Shown here one piece after another: positions 8,542 through 16,368 of a stretch of 23,189 nucleotides of DNA. The stretch comes from Shimia_B sp039198835. Its GTDB lineage: Bacteria; Pseudomonadota; Alphaproteobacteria; Rhodobacterales; Rhodobacteraceae. The stretch spans positions 1 through 23,189 of the forward strand of contig JBCCTH010000017.1 in NCBI GenBank assembly GCA_039198835.1, in the 5' to 3' direction. The translations under genes and the position numbers were made by a program. The notes below the pieces were generated by a model, which was given only the letters and a program-made list of their open reading frames with translations, had not been told where the DNA came from and searched no databases. The first letter of the stretch is position 1. Each line of letters begins with the position of its first letter.

Positions 8542-9348
8542 ATGGCCCACGCGAAAAACCACGATTACCACATTTTGCCGCCCTCAATCTGGCCGATGGT
8601 CGGCGGGCTCGGCTCTTTTGTGATGCTCTTTGGAGCGGTGCTTTGGATGCATGACAGCGGGCCATGGCTGTTCTTCATGGGCCTCGCCGCCGTGCTTTAC
8701 ACGATGTATGCGTGGTGGGCCGAGACGGTTGTTGAAAACCATGTGGGCGATCATACGCCCGTGGTGGTGATCGGGCTGCGCTACGGTTTCATCATGTTCA
8801 TCATGTCCGAGATCATGTTTTTTGCGGCATGGTTCTGGGGCTTCTTCAAAAACGCGCTCTACCCGATGGGGCCTGAGAGCCCGGCTGTCGATGGGGTTTG
8901 GCCGCCCGTGGGGATCGAAACCTTCGACCCCTGGCATTTGCCGCTCATCAACACGCTCATCCTGCTCTGCTCGGGCTGCGCGGCCACCTGGGCGCACCAT
9001 GCGCTTGTTCATGGCAATCTGCGCAAGGATATCCGCGACGGGCTTTTGCTGGCCATCGGGCTTGGCGTGCTGTTCACGTTCTTCCAAGTCTATGAATACA
9101 CCCATGCCACATTCGGCTTCGGGAAGGGGTGCGAGGTCTATTGCTCGAACTTCATCTTGCCGACGATGTTTCATGGTCTGCATGTCGTGATCGGCACGAT
9201 CTTTTTGGCCATCTGTCTGGTGCGCGTGCAGGCGGGGCATTTCACGCCTGAAAACCACATGGGGTTCGAGGCGGCCGCCTGGTATTGGCACTTTGTCGAT
9301 GTGGTCTGGCTCTTCCTTTTCGCCGCGATCTACATCTGGGGCTCGTGA
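8542..9348 (+). CDS. ctaE: Cytochrome c oxidase subunit III
   Basis: Seven-helix membrane subunit that stabilises the proton-uptake side of aa3 oxidase and may guide oxygen entry. The 268-residue protein carries the conserved helix III Glu90 in IMSEIMFFAAWFWGFF, WAHHALVHG, MFHGLHVVIGTIFL and the closing FEAAAWYWHFVDVVWLFLF motif. The start at 8542 (MAHAKNHDYHILPPS) matches the family N-terminus and has GGA about 8 nt upstream, with AAGGGA a little further away. The frame is open upstream but overlaps ctaG with no homologous sequence. It follows ctaG by 25 bp. Confidence 0.97.
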   Translation: MAHAKNHDYHILPPSIWPMVGGLGSFVMLFGAVLWMHDSGPWLFFMGLAAVLYTMYAWWAETVVENHVGDHTPVVVIGLRYGFIMFIMSEIMFFAAWFWGFFKNALYPMGPESPAVDGVWPPVGIETFDPWHLPLINTLILLCSGCAATWAHHALVHGNLRKDIRDGLLLAIGLGVLFTFFQVYEYTHATFGFGKGCEVYCSNFILPTMFHGLHVVIGTIFLAICLVRVQAGHFTPENHMGFEAAAWYWHFVDVVWLFLFAAIYIWGS

Positions 9349-9392
9349 GCGCGGGCCCCGACGGGCGCTTTGCGCCGCTTGAGTAGAGCGCC

Positions 9393-10064
9393 ATGCGATA
9401 TGTCTTCCTGATTGTCATCGGGGGCGCGGGCACGGCCGTGCTCCTCTGGTTGGGCTTTTGGCAGCTTGACCGCCTCGAGTGGAAAGAGGCGGTGCTGCAC
9501 GAGATCGAGGCGCGGATATCGGACGCGCCCAAGGGCTTGCCCGCCCAGCCTGACCCGGAGACAGATCGCTACCTCCCGGTATCAGCGTCGGGCATGCTGG
9601 GCGAAGACGAAATCCATGTGCTGGTTTCGGCGAAGGTGTTTGGGCCGGGCTACCGTGTGATCCGTGCCTTTGAGACGGGCGGGCGGCGCGTGATGGTCGA
9701 TCTCGGCGTCATTCCTACCTCTGAGAAAGCGCGCGCGCGCGGCGCTCAGGGGCCGCTCACGGTCACGGGCAATCTGCACTGGCCCGATGAAATCGACGCG
9801 TTCACGCCTCCGCCGGATGGCGCTGCGAATATCTGGTTCGCGCGCGATGTCCCCGCCTTGGCGGCCCGCTTGGGCACCGAACCGATCCTCATCGTCGCGC
9901 AAAGCAGCGCGCCGCCGGTTGCGGGCATCATCCCTTTCCCGGTCGATACATCGGGCATTCCCAACGATCATCTGGGCTATGCGGTCACCTGGTTTGGGAT
10001 GGCGGCGGTATGGCTTTTCATGACCGGTCTTTTCGTCTACCGCGGTCGGCGACACGTCGTTTGA
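9393..10064 (+). CDS. surf1: SURF1 family cytochrome oxidase biogenesis protein
   Basis: SURF1 (Shy1) proteins help insert heme A into subunit I. The 223 residues show the family plan: an N-terminal helix ending in LLWLGFWQLDRLEWKEAVL, a periplasmic domain with RYLPVSASG and an invariant-type GYRVIRAF segment, then HLGYAVTWFGMAAVWLFMTG as the second helix. The 44-bp gap after ctaE contains a small perfect stem-loop (GGCGC-TTT-GCGCC, 9364-9376) without a T tract. It is unlikely to stop transcription. The thrC ATG follows 10 bp after this gene. Confidence 0.93.
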   Translation: MRYVFLIVIGGAGTAVLLWLGFWQLDRLEWKEAVLHEIEARISDAPKGLPAQPDPETDRYLPVSASGMLGEDEIHVLVSAKVFGPGYRVIRAFETGGRRVMVDLGVIPTSEKARARGAQGPLTVTGNLHWPDEIDAFTPPPDGAANIWFARDVPALAARLGTEPILIVAQSSAPPVAGIIPFPVDTSGIPNDHLGYAVTWFGMAAVWLFMTGLFVYRGRRHVV

Positions 10065-10074
10065 GGCCAATGAC

Positions 10075-11460
10075 ATGAAGTATGTTTCGACGCGGGGCGC
10101 GGCGCCTGAGTTGAGCTTTGAAGAGGCGATGCTCACGGGCCTCGCGCGCGATGGGGGCCTTTATGTCCCCTCTGAGATCCCGCGGATGGAGGCGGCTGAG
10201 ATCGCGGCGCTTGCGGGCCTTGCCTATGAAGAGGTGGCCTATCGCGTCATGCGCCCGTTCGTGGGCGAGAGCTTCACCGATGCTGAGTTTCGCGGGTGCA
10301 TCGATCGTGCCTATGGCGCGATCTCGCATGCGGCGCGCGCGCCCTTGGTGCAGTTGGGGCCCAACCACCATTTGCTCGAGCTTTTCCATGGGCCGACGCT
10401 GGCTTTCAAAGACTTCGCGATGCAGCTCATCGGGCAGCTCTTTGAGGTGGCGCTGGCGCGGCGTGGCGAGAAGGTGACTATCGTGGGCGCGACATCGGGG
10501 GATACTGGCAGCGCCGCGATCGAGGCCTTTCGCGGGCTCGACGCGGTCGATGTTTTCATTCTCTATCCCCATGGCCGGGTCTCGGAGGTGCAGCGCCGCC
10601 AGATGACAACGCCCACCGAAACAAACGTTCATGCCCTGGCGCTCCACGGTGATTTTGATGATTGCCAGGCGCGGCTCAAAGACATGTTCAACCATTTCGA
10701 CTTCCGCGAAGAGGTGCGGCTTGCGGGCGTGAACTCGATCAACTGGGCGCGTGTGTTGGCGCAGGTTGTCTACTATTTTACATCCGCGACGGCGCTCGGT
10801 GCGCCTGCGCGCGAGGTCAGCTTCACAGTGCCCACCGGAAATTTCGGCGATATCTTCGCGGGCTTCATCGCCAAAGAGATGGGCCTGCCGATCAAGCGCC
10901 TCGTCATTGCGACGAACCGTAATGATATCTTGCATCGCTGCCTGGCGACCGGCGATTACGCCAAGACAGGCGTTGTCCCCACGATCACGCCGTCGATGGA
11001 TATCGAGGTTTCCTCAAATTTCGAGCGCGCGTTGTTCTGGGCTTATGGCAAGGATAGCGCGGCTGTCACGGCGTTGATGGATGAGCTCAAGACAGGCGGC
11101 GGCTTTCGGGTTTCGCCCAATGCGCTGGTGGCCTTGCGCGCCAGCTATGAGAGCGGCACATCGCGCGAAGACGAGACATCGGCGATGATCAAGGAGGCGC
11201 TGCAAAACCGGGGCGAGCTGCTTTGCCCGCATTCGGCGGTGGGTGTCAAAGTCGCCGAAGAGACGCTGGGCGATGAGCCGATGGTCACGCTGGCAACAGC
11301 GCATCCTGCGAAATTCCCCGACGCGGTTGAAGCGGCCACCGGGATCCGCCCCCCCTTGCCCCCGCATATGAGCGACCTGTATGAACGCTTAGAACGGGTG
11401 ACAGAGGTCGCCAACGATCTCGACATAATAGAAAAAGTCATCCGGGAGCACCGCATTTGA
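10075..11460 (+). CDS. thrC: Threonine synthase
   Basis: PLP enzyme converting O-phosphohomoserine to threonine in the cytoplasm. The 461-residue protein is the long threonine synthase type, with the N-terminal MKYVSTRG segment. Lys112 in TLAFKDFAMQ is the PLP Schiff-base lysine. GATSGDTGSAAIEA and PTGNFGDIFAGF bind the cofactor phosphate and substrate. The ATG has GAGG 8 nt upstream. It lies 10 bp after the SURF1 gene and its TGA overlaps the next gene's TTG start (TTGA), so amino-acid synthesis is wired into the respiratory operon, an arrangement I recall from related Rhodobacterales. Confidence 0.97.
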   Translation: MKYVSTRGAAPELSFEEAMLTGLARDGGLYVPSEIPRMEAAEIAALAGLAYEEVAYRVMRPFVGESFTDAEFRGCIDRAYGAISHAARAPLVQLGPNHHLLELFHGPTLAFKDFAMQLIGQLFEVALARRGEKVTIVGATSGDTGSAAIEAFRGLDAVDVFILYPHGRVSEVQRRQMTTPTETNVHALALHGDFDDCQARLKDMFNHFDFREEVRLAGVNSINWARVLAQVVYYFTSATALGAPAREVSFTVPTGNFGDIFAGFIAKEMGLPIKRLVIATNRNDILHRCLATGDYAKTGVVPTITPSMDIEVSSNFERALFWAYGKDSAAVTALMDELKTGGGFRVSPNALVALRASYESGTSREDETSAMIKEALQNRGELLCPHSAVGVKVAEETLGDEPMVTLATAHPAKFPDAVEAATGIRPPLPPHMSDLYERLERVTEVANDLDIIEKVIREHRI

Positions 11461-12719
11461 CACTTGAGACGCACACCCTGCCCAATGGTTTTCGCATCGT
11501 AACGGAACACATGGAGGGGCTGCGGTCGGCCTCCCTGGGGATCTGGGTTTCGGCGGGGGGCCGACATGAGCGCGCCGAACAAAACGGTATCGCCCATTTT
11601 CTCGAGCACATGGCCTTCAAAGGCACCAAGCAGCGCAGCGCGCTTCAGATCGCCGAGGCCATCGAGGATGTGGGCGGCTATATCAACGCTTATACCAGCC
11701 GCGAGATGACAGCCTATTTCGCGCGGGTCCTGGAAAATGACGTGCCGCTCGCGCTCGATGTGATCTCCGATATCGTTCTCAATCCGGTCTTTGATGCCCG
11801 CGAGATCGAGGTGGAGCGCGGTGTGATCCTGCAAGAGATCGGCCAGACGCTCGACACGCCCGATGACGTGGTCTTTGACTGGCTGCAAGAAACAGCCTTC
11901 CCCGATCAGCCGATCGGGCGCACGATCCTGGGGCCTAGCGAGCGGGTCAAGAGCTTTGACAAGAAAGACCTCGCAACCTTCGTGTCAGAGCATTACGCGC
12001 CGGGCCAGATGATCCTGGCGGCGGCGGGCGCGGTCGATCATGAGGCGCTTGTGCGGGCGGCTGAAGAGATCTTCGGCCACCTGGAGGCGCGCGCGCCCCT
12101 GGTCATGGAGAAAGCCGCGTTTGGCGGCGGGGCGCGGTTTGAAAACAAAGCGCTCGAACAGGTGCATTTCGCGCTTGCCTTCGAAGGGCCGGATTACCGC
12201 GATCCGCTGATCTACACGTCGCAGATCTTCTCGACAGCCTTTGGCGGCGGCATGTCTTCGCGGCTCTTTCAGGAGATCCGCGAGAAACGAGGGCTCTGTT
12301 ACACCATTTTCGCCCAGGCGGGCGCTTATGCCGATACCGGCCTGACCACGATTTATGCGGGGACAAGCCCTGATCAGATCGCCGAGCTTGGGCAGATCAC
12401 GATGGACGAGCTCAAGCGCGCCGCCGATGACATGAGCGCCGCCGAAGTGGCGCGCGCGCGGGCGCAGATGAAGGCGGGCCTCTTGATGGGGCTTGAAAGC
12501 CCCTCGAACCGCGCCGAGCGGCTCGCCCGCATGACGGCGATCTGGGGACGGGTGCCGCAACTTGATGAAGTGATCCGCTCGATTGACGCGGTCACGACCG
12601 GCGATATCCGCGATTTCGCGGCGCGCATGGCCGAAGACCGGCGCATGGCGCTGGCGATTTACGGGGCCACTCAGAGCGCACCCACGCTCGGCGATTTGCA
12701 GGAGAGGCTCGCGGCGTGA
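11457..12719 (+). CDS. M16 family zinc peptidase (processing-peptidase-like)
   Basis: A 420-residue M16 metallopeptidase resembling the beta subunit of mitochondrial processing peptidase and bacterial PqqL/YmxG proteins. The inverted zinc motif HxxEH is present as His47-Phe-Leu-Glu50-His51 (HFLEHMAFKGT), with the distal Glu in EVERGVILQEIGQ (residues 120-127). The C-terminal half carries the second fold with FGGGMSSRLFQEIREKRGLCY. Because HxxEH is intact, it should be active. The start is a TTG overlapping the thrC stop and supported by GGGAG (11444-11448) 8 nt upstream; this gives the expected family N-terminus TLPNGFRIVTEHM. No export signal is visible. Confidence 0.94.
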   Translation: MTLETHTLPNGFRIVTEHMEGLRSASLGIWVSAGGRHERAEQNGIAHFLEHMAFKGTKQRSALQIAEAIEDVGGYINAYTSREMTAYFARVLENDVPLALDVISDIVLNPVFDAREIEVERGVILQEIGQTLDTPDDVVFDWLQETAFPDQPIGRTILGPSERVKSFDKKDLATFVSEHYAPGQMILAAAGAVDHEALVRAAEEIFGHLEARAPLVMEKAAFGGGARFENKALEQVHFALAFEGPDYRDPLIYTSQIFSTAFGGGMSSRLFQEIREKRGLCYTIFAQAGAYADTGLTTIYAGTSPDQIAELGQITMDELKRAADDMSAAEVARARAQMKAGLLMGLESPSNRAERLARMTAIWGRVPQLDEVIRSIDAVTTGDIRDFAARMAEDRRMALAIYGATQSAPTLGDLQERLAA

Positions 12720-13303
12720 TCCTGCAAAAGGCGCGCAAGGTCCGGATCGAGACCGAGCGGCTGACATTGCGGCCTCCTCAGCATTCCGACTATCGCGCCT
12801 GGGCCACCTTGCGCGAGGCCTCGCGCGACTTTCTCGTGCCCTGGGAGCCCGCCTGGGCGCCTGATCATCTCACCCGCAAGAGCTTCACGAACCGGGTTTA
12901 TTGGGCGCAGCGCAGCATTTCGAGCGGCACGGCCTTCCCTGTCTTTTTGATCCGCCGCAACGATGGCGCGCTTTTGGGCGCGATCACGCTTGATCATGTG
13001 CGGCGCGGCCCCGCGCAGGCGGGCACGACCGGCTATTGGATTGGCGCGCCCCATGCGCGGGCGGGCTATATGCGCGAGGCCATTGAGGGCCTTGTCCACT
13101 ATGCCTTCACCGAGCTTGATCTCAGCCGGATCGAAGCGGCCTGTCTGCCGGAAAACGCGGCCTCTCGCGGTCTGCTTGAGAAGAGCGGATACAAGTATGA
13201 AGGGGTGGCCCAGAGCTATTTGCAGATCGCGGGGCGCTGGCGCACCCATGTGCTCTACGCCAATCTGCGCAGCGACCGGCGCGGAAAAGCCCAGGCGACC
13301 TGA
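12716..13303 (+). CDS. GNAT acetyltransferase, RimJ/RimL type
   Basis: A 195-residue GCN5-related N-acetyltransferase. The N-terminus IETERLTLRPPQHSDYRAWATLR is typical of the RimJ/RimL branch. The acetyl-CoA-binding loop appears as ARAGYMREAIEGLVHYAF, and LSRIEAACLPENAASRGLLEKSGYKYEG is the conserved C-terminal signature. Members acetylate ribosomal protein N-termini or small amines; the substrate here is unknown. The start is GTG overlapping the M16 stop (GTGA), with GGAGAGG 8 nt upstream. Confidence 0.92.
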   Translation: MILQKARKVRIETERLTLRPPQHSDYRAWATLREASRDFLVPWEPAWAPDHLTRKSFTNRVYWAQRSISSGTAFPVFLIRRNDGALLGAITLDHVRRGPAQAGTTGYWIGAPHARAGYMREAIEGLVHYAFTELDLSRIEAACLPENAASRGLLEKSGYKYEGVAQSYLQIAGRWRTHVLYANLRSDRRGKAQAT

Positions 13304-13361
13304 ACTTCGCCCGGCGCAAAGCGAGCGCTCGACATCCCCGTGGCCGCGCTATTCTTAGCGT

Positions 13362-14198
13362 ATGCGTTATCTCGTCAGCCTCCTTTTGAGCCTTTTGGCG
13401 CTGCCGCTCGCCGCGCAATCGCAGCGCCCGAGCCATTGCATCGCCATCGCCGATGCCGCGCCGGGCATCGAGTTCATTCAAAAAGCGAGCTTTCGCGACC
13501 CGCTCGATCCATTCAATGTGCGCATTTCCTACATCGACCATTCGATGTTTCTGATCCAGGCCGCGTCAGGGCCGACGGCGGTCACTGATTACAACGGCTT
13601 TATCGGGGTGGTTGATTTCGTGCCCGACGTTGTGACGATGAACAACGCGCATAACACCCATTGGACGGCCCTGCCTGACCCCGCGATCCCCCATGTTCTC
13701 GAAGGGTGGTGGCAGGACGGCGCGCCCGCCTCGCACCGGCTTGAAGTGGGTGAGATGCTGGTGCGCAATGTGACGACAGATACCCGCCCGGGTGCATTTG
13801 CGTTCGGGTCGCAAGAGGTCAACCCGGATGCGAACTCGATCTTTGTGTTTGAGGTCGAGGGGCTGTGCATCGGCCATATGGGCCATCTCCATCATGTGCC
13901 CGATGATGCGCAATATGCAGCGCTTGGGCGGCTTGATGTCGTGATGGTGCCTGTCGATGGCGGCTTCACCCTCAGCACGGAGGAGGTGCGCGACATGCTC
14001 GGGCGGCTGCGCTCTTCGCTCGTCTTGCCGATGCATTGGTTCAGCGAAGCCAATTTGGACCGGTTTCTCGAGGAAATGGCCGGTAATTTCGTCATTCGCC
14101 GCACGCTTGAAAATTCAGTCTCCGTGAGCTTGCGCGATCTGCCATCGCAACCGACGATCGTGGTCTTGCGGCCGCAGTTTTTGCGCAATCCGCGATGA
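13362..14198 (+). CDS. Exported metallo-beta-lactamase-fold protein, degenerate metal motif
   Basis: The 278-residue protein begins with a signal peptide (MRYLVSLLLSLLALPLAAQS), so it is probably periplasmic. The body resembles the UlaG-like branch of the MBL fold: YIDHSMFLIQ strand, a motif position reading TMNNAHNTHW, then CIGHMGHLHHVPDD, LDVVMVPVDGG and VLPMHWFSE. The usual HxHxDH reads NxHxTH here, so the first His and the Asp are replaced while other histidines remain. Metal binding and activity are therefore uncertain. No clear Shine-Dalgarno site precedes the ATG. It follows the GNAT gene by 58 bp in the same direction. Substrate unknown. Confidence 0.82.
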   Translation: MRYLVSLLLSLLALPLAAQSQRPSHCIAIADAAPGIEFIQKASFRDPLDPFNVRISYIDHSMFLIQAASGPTAVTDYNGFIGVVDFVPDVVTMNNAHNTHWTALPDPAIPHVLEGWWQDGAPASHRLEVGEMLVRNVTTDTRPGAFAFGSQEVNPDANSIFVFEVEGLCIGHMGHLHHVPDDAQYAALGRLDVVMVPVDGGFTLSTEEVRDMLGRLRSSLVLPMHWFSEANLDRFLEEMAGNFVIRRTLENSVSVSLRDLPSQPTIVVLRPQFLRNPR

Positions 14199-14239
14199 AG
14201 CGGGCGTGACAAGAGCCCCTGGCGATGGTTGAAGGCGCC

Positions 14240-15655
14240 ATGGTGCTCAACCCTGTTTCCGATGAAATAACAGCAAAGCTTCGCGCCGCGCTGCCGCCGC
14301 AGGCGTTCCGCGAAGCGAGCGCGCGCTATTTCGAGGAACCGCGCGGGCGCTATGCGGGGCAGGCCGGGCTTGTCCTTGCGCCGAGCACGACCGATGAGGT
14401 CGCGCGGGTGATGCGCATCGCCTCTGACCATGCCACGCCCGTCATCCCCTATGGTGGCGGAACGGGGCTTGTGGGCGGGCAGATCGCCGAGGCTTTGCCC
14501 GCGCCGATTGTTTTGTCGTTTGAGCGCATGGCCGCTTTGCGCGCGGGCTTTGCCGAGGAGAATGTCATCATCGCGGAAGCCGGGGCGGTGCTCGCTGACA
14601 TTCAGGCCAAGGCGCGCGAGATGGGCAGGCTTTTCCCGCTCTCTCTGGCCTCAGAGGGCAGCGCGCGCATTGGCGGTGTGCTGGCGACCAATGCAGGCGG
14701 GGTGAATGTGTTGCGCTATGGCAATGCGCGCGATCTTTGCCTGGGCCTCGAAGCGGTGCTTGCCGATGGCCGCGTTTGGCATGGGCTCTCAAGGCTCAGA
14801 AAGGACAATGCGGGCTATGATCTGCGCGATCTGTTGATCGGCTCTGAAGGCACGTTAGGGATCATCACGGCGGCTTCGCTCAAGCTCGCGCCGGTCCCCG
14901 CCGAACAGGGGACAGCGATTTTCACATTCCCGTCGCCCGGCGCCGCGCTTTCGCTTTTGGCCCTGGCAAAGGATCAGGTGGGCGAGGGGGTGAGCGCGTT
15001 TGAGCTCATCCACAAGCAAGGCTTCGCGTTTCTGGCCGAGACATTGCCCGAGGTAAGGCAGCCCTTCGCGGAGCTGCCGGAATGGTGCGCGCTCATCGAT
15101 TTGGGCCTTCCGCTCGGGCTCAAGGCCCCGGCGGCGTTTGAAGCGCTTTTTGTTGCCGCGCAAGCGGCAGGGCTGGCCCAAGACGCTGTGATCGCGCAAT
15201 CAGAAGCGCAACGCGGCGATCTGTGGCGCGTGCGCGAGCAGATCCCGGAGGCGAACCGGCGGATCGGATCGGTGTCGTCGCATGATATCTCGCTGCCGCT
15301 CTCCGCGATCCCGGAATTCATCGAAAGGGCCGGGCCGCGCCTTGCCCAGCTCGGTATGTTTCGGATCAACTGTTTTGGGCATGTGGGCGATGGCAATCTG
15401 CATTATAACGTCTTTCCCCTGCCGGGGCGCGCGCGCGCGGATCACGAGAACGAGCGCCCGGCGATCAAGCAAGTCGTGCATGATCTCGTCGATGAGATGG
15501 GCGGGTCAGTGGCCGCCGAGCACGGGGTCGGGCGGCTCAAGGTCGATGATCTCGAGCGCTACGGCGACCCCACGCTTTTGAGCATGATGCGATCTGTGAA
15601 AGGCGCGCTGGATCCCAAGGGCATTCTCAATCCGGGCGTTGTGTTGCGCGGATAG
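14240..15655 (+). CDS. FAD-linked 2-hydroxyacid dehydrogenase (GlcD/D2HGDH family)
   Basis: A VAO/PCMH-type flavoprotein that oxidises a D-2-hydroxyacid (lactate, glycolate or 2-hydroxyglutarate type) to the 2-oxoacid, passing electrons to an acceptor. The FAD domain shows PYGGGTGLVGGQI, GRLFPLSLASEGSARIGG, ATNAGGVNVLRYGNARD and LLIGSEGTLGIIT. The C-terminal FAD-oxidase domain ends with CFGHVGDGNLHYNV and AEHGVGRLK. Single-gene form without separate GlcE/GlcF subunits nearby. I prefer the ATG at 14240 (MVLNPVSDE, GAAGG 4 nt upstream); an ATG at 14225 would add five residues. The exact substrate cannot be read from sequence. A terminator candidate follows. Confidence 0.93.
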   Translation: MVLNPVSDEITAKLRAALPPQAFREASARYFEEPRGRYAGQAGLVLAPSTTDEVARVMRIASDHATPVIPYGGGTGLVGGQIAEALPAPIVLSFERMAALRAGFAEENVIIAEAGAVLADIQAKAREMGRLFPLSLASEGSARIGGVLATNAGGVNVLRYGNARDLCLGLEAVLADGRVWHGLSRLRKDNAGYDLRDLLIGSEGTLGIITAASLKLAPVPAEQGTAIFTFPSPGAALSLLALAKDQVGEGVSAFELIHKQGFAFLAETLPEVRQPFAELPEWCALIDLGLPLGLKAPAAFEALFVAAQAAGLAQDAVIAQSEAQRGDLWRVREQIPEANRRIGSVSSHDISLPLSAIPEFIERAGPRLAQLGMFRINCFGHVGDGNLHYNVFPLPGRARADHENERPAIKQVVHDLVDEMGGSVAAEHGVGRLKVDDLERYGDPTLLSMMRSVKGALDPKGILNPGVVLRG

Positions 15656-15665
15656 GCCGGGATTG

Positions 15666-15683
15666 CCTCCGGCGGGAGTTTTT
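15666..15683 (+). terminator. Intrinsic terminator after the FAD dehydrogenase gene
   Basis: A short stem CTCC-GGCG-GGAG (15667-15678) is followed by five T residues (15679-15683), 11 bp after the stop codon. The sequence resembles a repeat family that I recall as widespread downstream of genes in Rhodobacterales (CTCCGGCGGGAG, T-run, then GGAAAA). It would close the long plus-strand unit before the convergent apt gene. Confidence 0.65.
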
Positions 15684-15765
15684 GTGGAAAAATGAAGGGG
15701 CTGGGGCTTGTGCTTTCCTGGCTGCCGGATGCTCGGCCGGGAGGCCGGGCTTGTCTCCTCCTCTC

Positions 15766-15781
15766 GCGGTCTTGCGACCGC
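15766..15781. repeat. Perfect stem-loop in the convergent gap
   Basis: GCGGTC-TTGC-GACCGC forms a 6-bp perfect stem with a 4-nt loop. It lies between the convergent FAD dehydrogenase and apt genes, about 57 bp beyond the apt stop codon. There is no T tract on either strand next to it. It may help end or stabilise one of the transcripts. Confidence 0.5.
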
Positions 15782-15791
15782 TGCCTGGGTT

Positions 15792-15813
15792 TCGGGTGGG
15801 AGTTTTTTGGAGA
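15792..15813 (+). repeat. Second, diverged copy of the CTCCGGCGGGAG-type repeat
   Basis: TCGGGTGGGAGTTTTTTGGA resembles the terminator-like element at 15666-15690: both share GGGAG, a run of five or six T, and GGA. The left arm of the hairpin is degraded here (TTCG in place of CTCC). This looks like a decayed duplicate lying 24 bp before the apt stop codon. Confidence 0.4.
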
Positions 15814-15837
15814 GACAAGGGCACCTGGCCGCGCGCG

Positions 15838-16368
15838 TCAGTGGCCCTCGAAGGCGCAAAGGGCATGAACCTCCATGCCGAGCTCTTCGAGCTTCGCCCG
15901 TCCGCCCAGATCGGGCAGATCGATGACGAAGGCGCATCCGATGGTTTGCGCCCCGAGCCTTTCGATGAGCTTTATGCCCGCCTCTGCGGTGCCGCCTGTG
16001 GCGAGGAGATCGTCAACCAGCAGGATTTTTTCGCCAGCCTGGAGCGCATCATCATGCACTTCCATGACCGCCTCGCCGTATTCGAGCGTGTATTCCTCGC
16101 TGATCACCGCGCCGGGCAATTTGCCCTTTTTGCGGATCGGCACGAACCCGACCGAGAGCTGATGCGCGATGGCCCCGCCGAGGATGAACCCGCGCGCCTC
16201 AAGGCCCACCACCTTGTCGATTTCCAAACCTGCATAGGGGTGGAGGAGCTGATCAATGGCCATGCGAAAGCCGCGCGGATCAGCAAAGAGCGTTGTGACA
16301 TCCCGGAACATGATGCCCTCTTGGGGGAAATCGGCGATGGTGCGGATATAGTCTTTGACGGTCTTCAC
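15838..16368 (-). CDS. apt: Adenine phosphoribosyltransferase
   Basis: Converts adenine and PRPP to AMP in purine salvage; cytoplasmic. The 176-residue length is usual. The PRPP-binding motif is ILLVDDLLATGGTA (about residues 115-128), and GLEARGFILGGAIA plus KKGKLPGAVISEEYTLEYG are family hallmarks. The start is GTG at 16368 with GAGGA spaced 7 nt upstream, and the adjacent LysE gene's TGA overlaps it (GTGA). An open frame continues far upstream but runs out of phase through the exporter genes and is not coding. Placed in an operon with MTA phosphorylase, it would recycle the adenine that enzyme releases. Confidence 0.97.
   Translation of the reverse strand: MKTVKDYIRTIADFPQEGIMFRDVTTLFADPRGFRMAIDQLLHPYAGLEIDKVVGLEARGFILGGAIAHQLSVGFVPIRKKGKLPGAVISEEYTLEYGEAVMEVHDDALQAGEKILLVDDLLATGGTAEAGIKLIERLGAQTIGCAFVIDLPDLGGRAKLEELGMEVHALCAFEGH

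Noticed and set aside
9364..9376. Stem-loop GGCGC-TTT-GCGCC between ctaE and the SURF1 gene as a terminator
   Set aside because: No T tract follows and the SURF1 gene belongs functionally to the same operon; it is more likely a neutral or processing hairpin.
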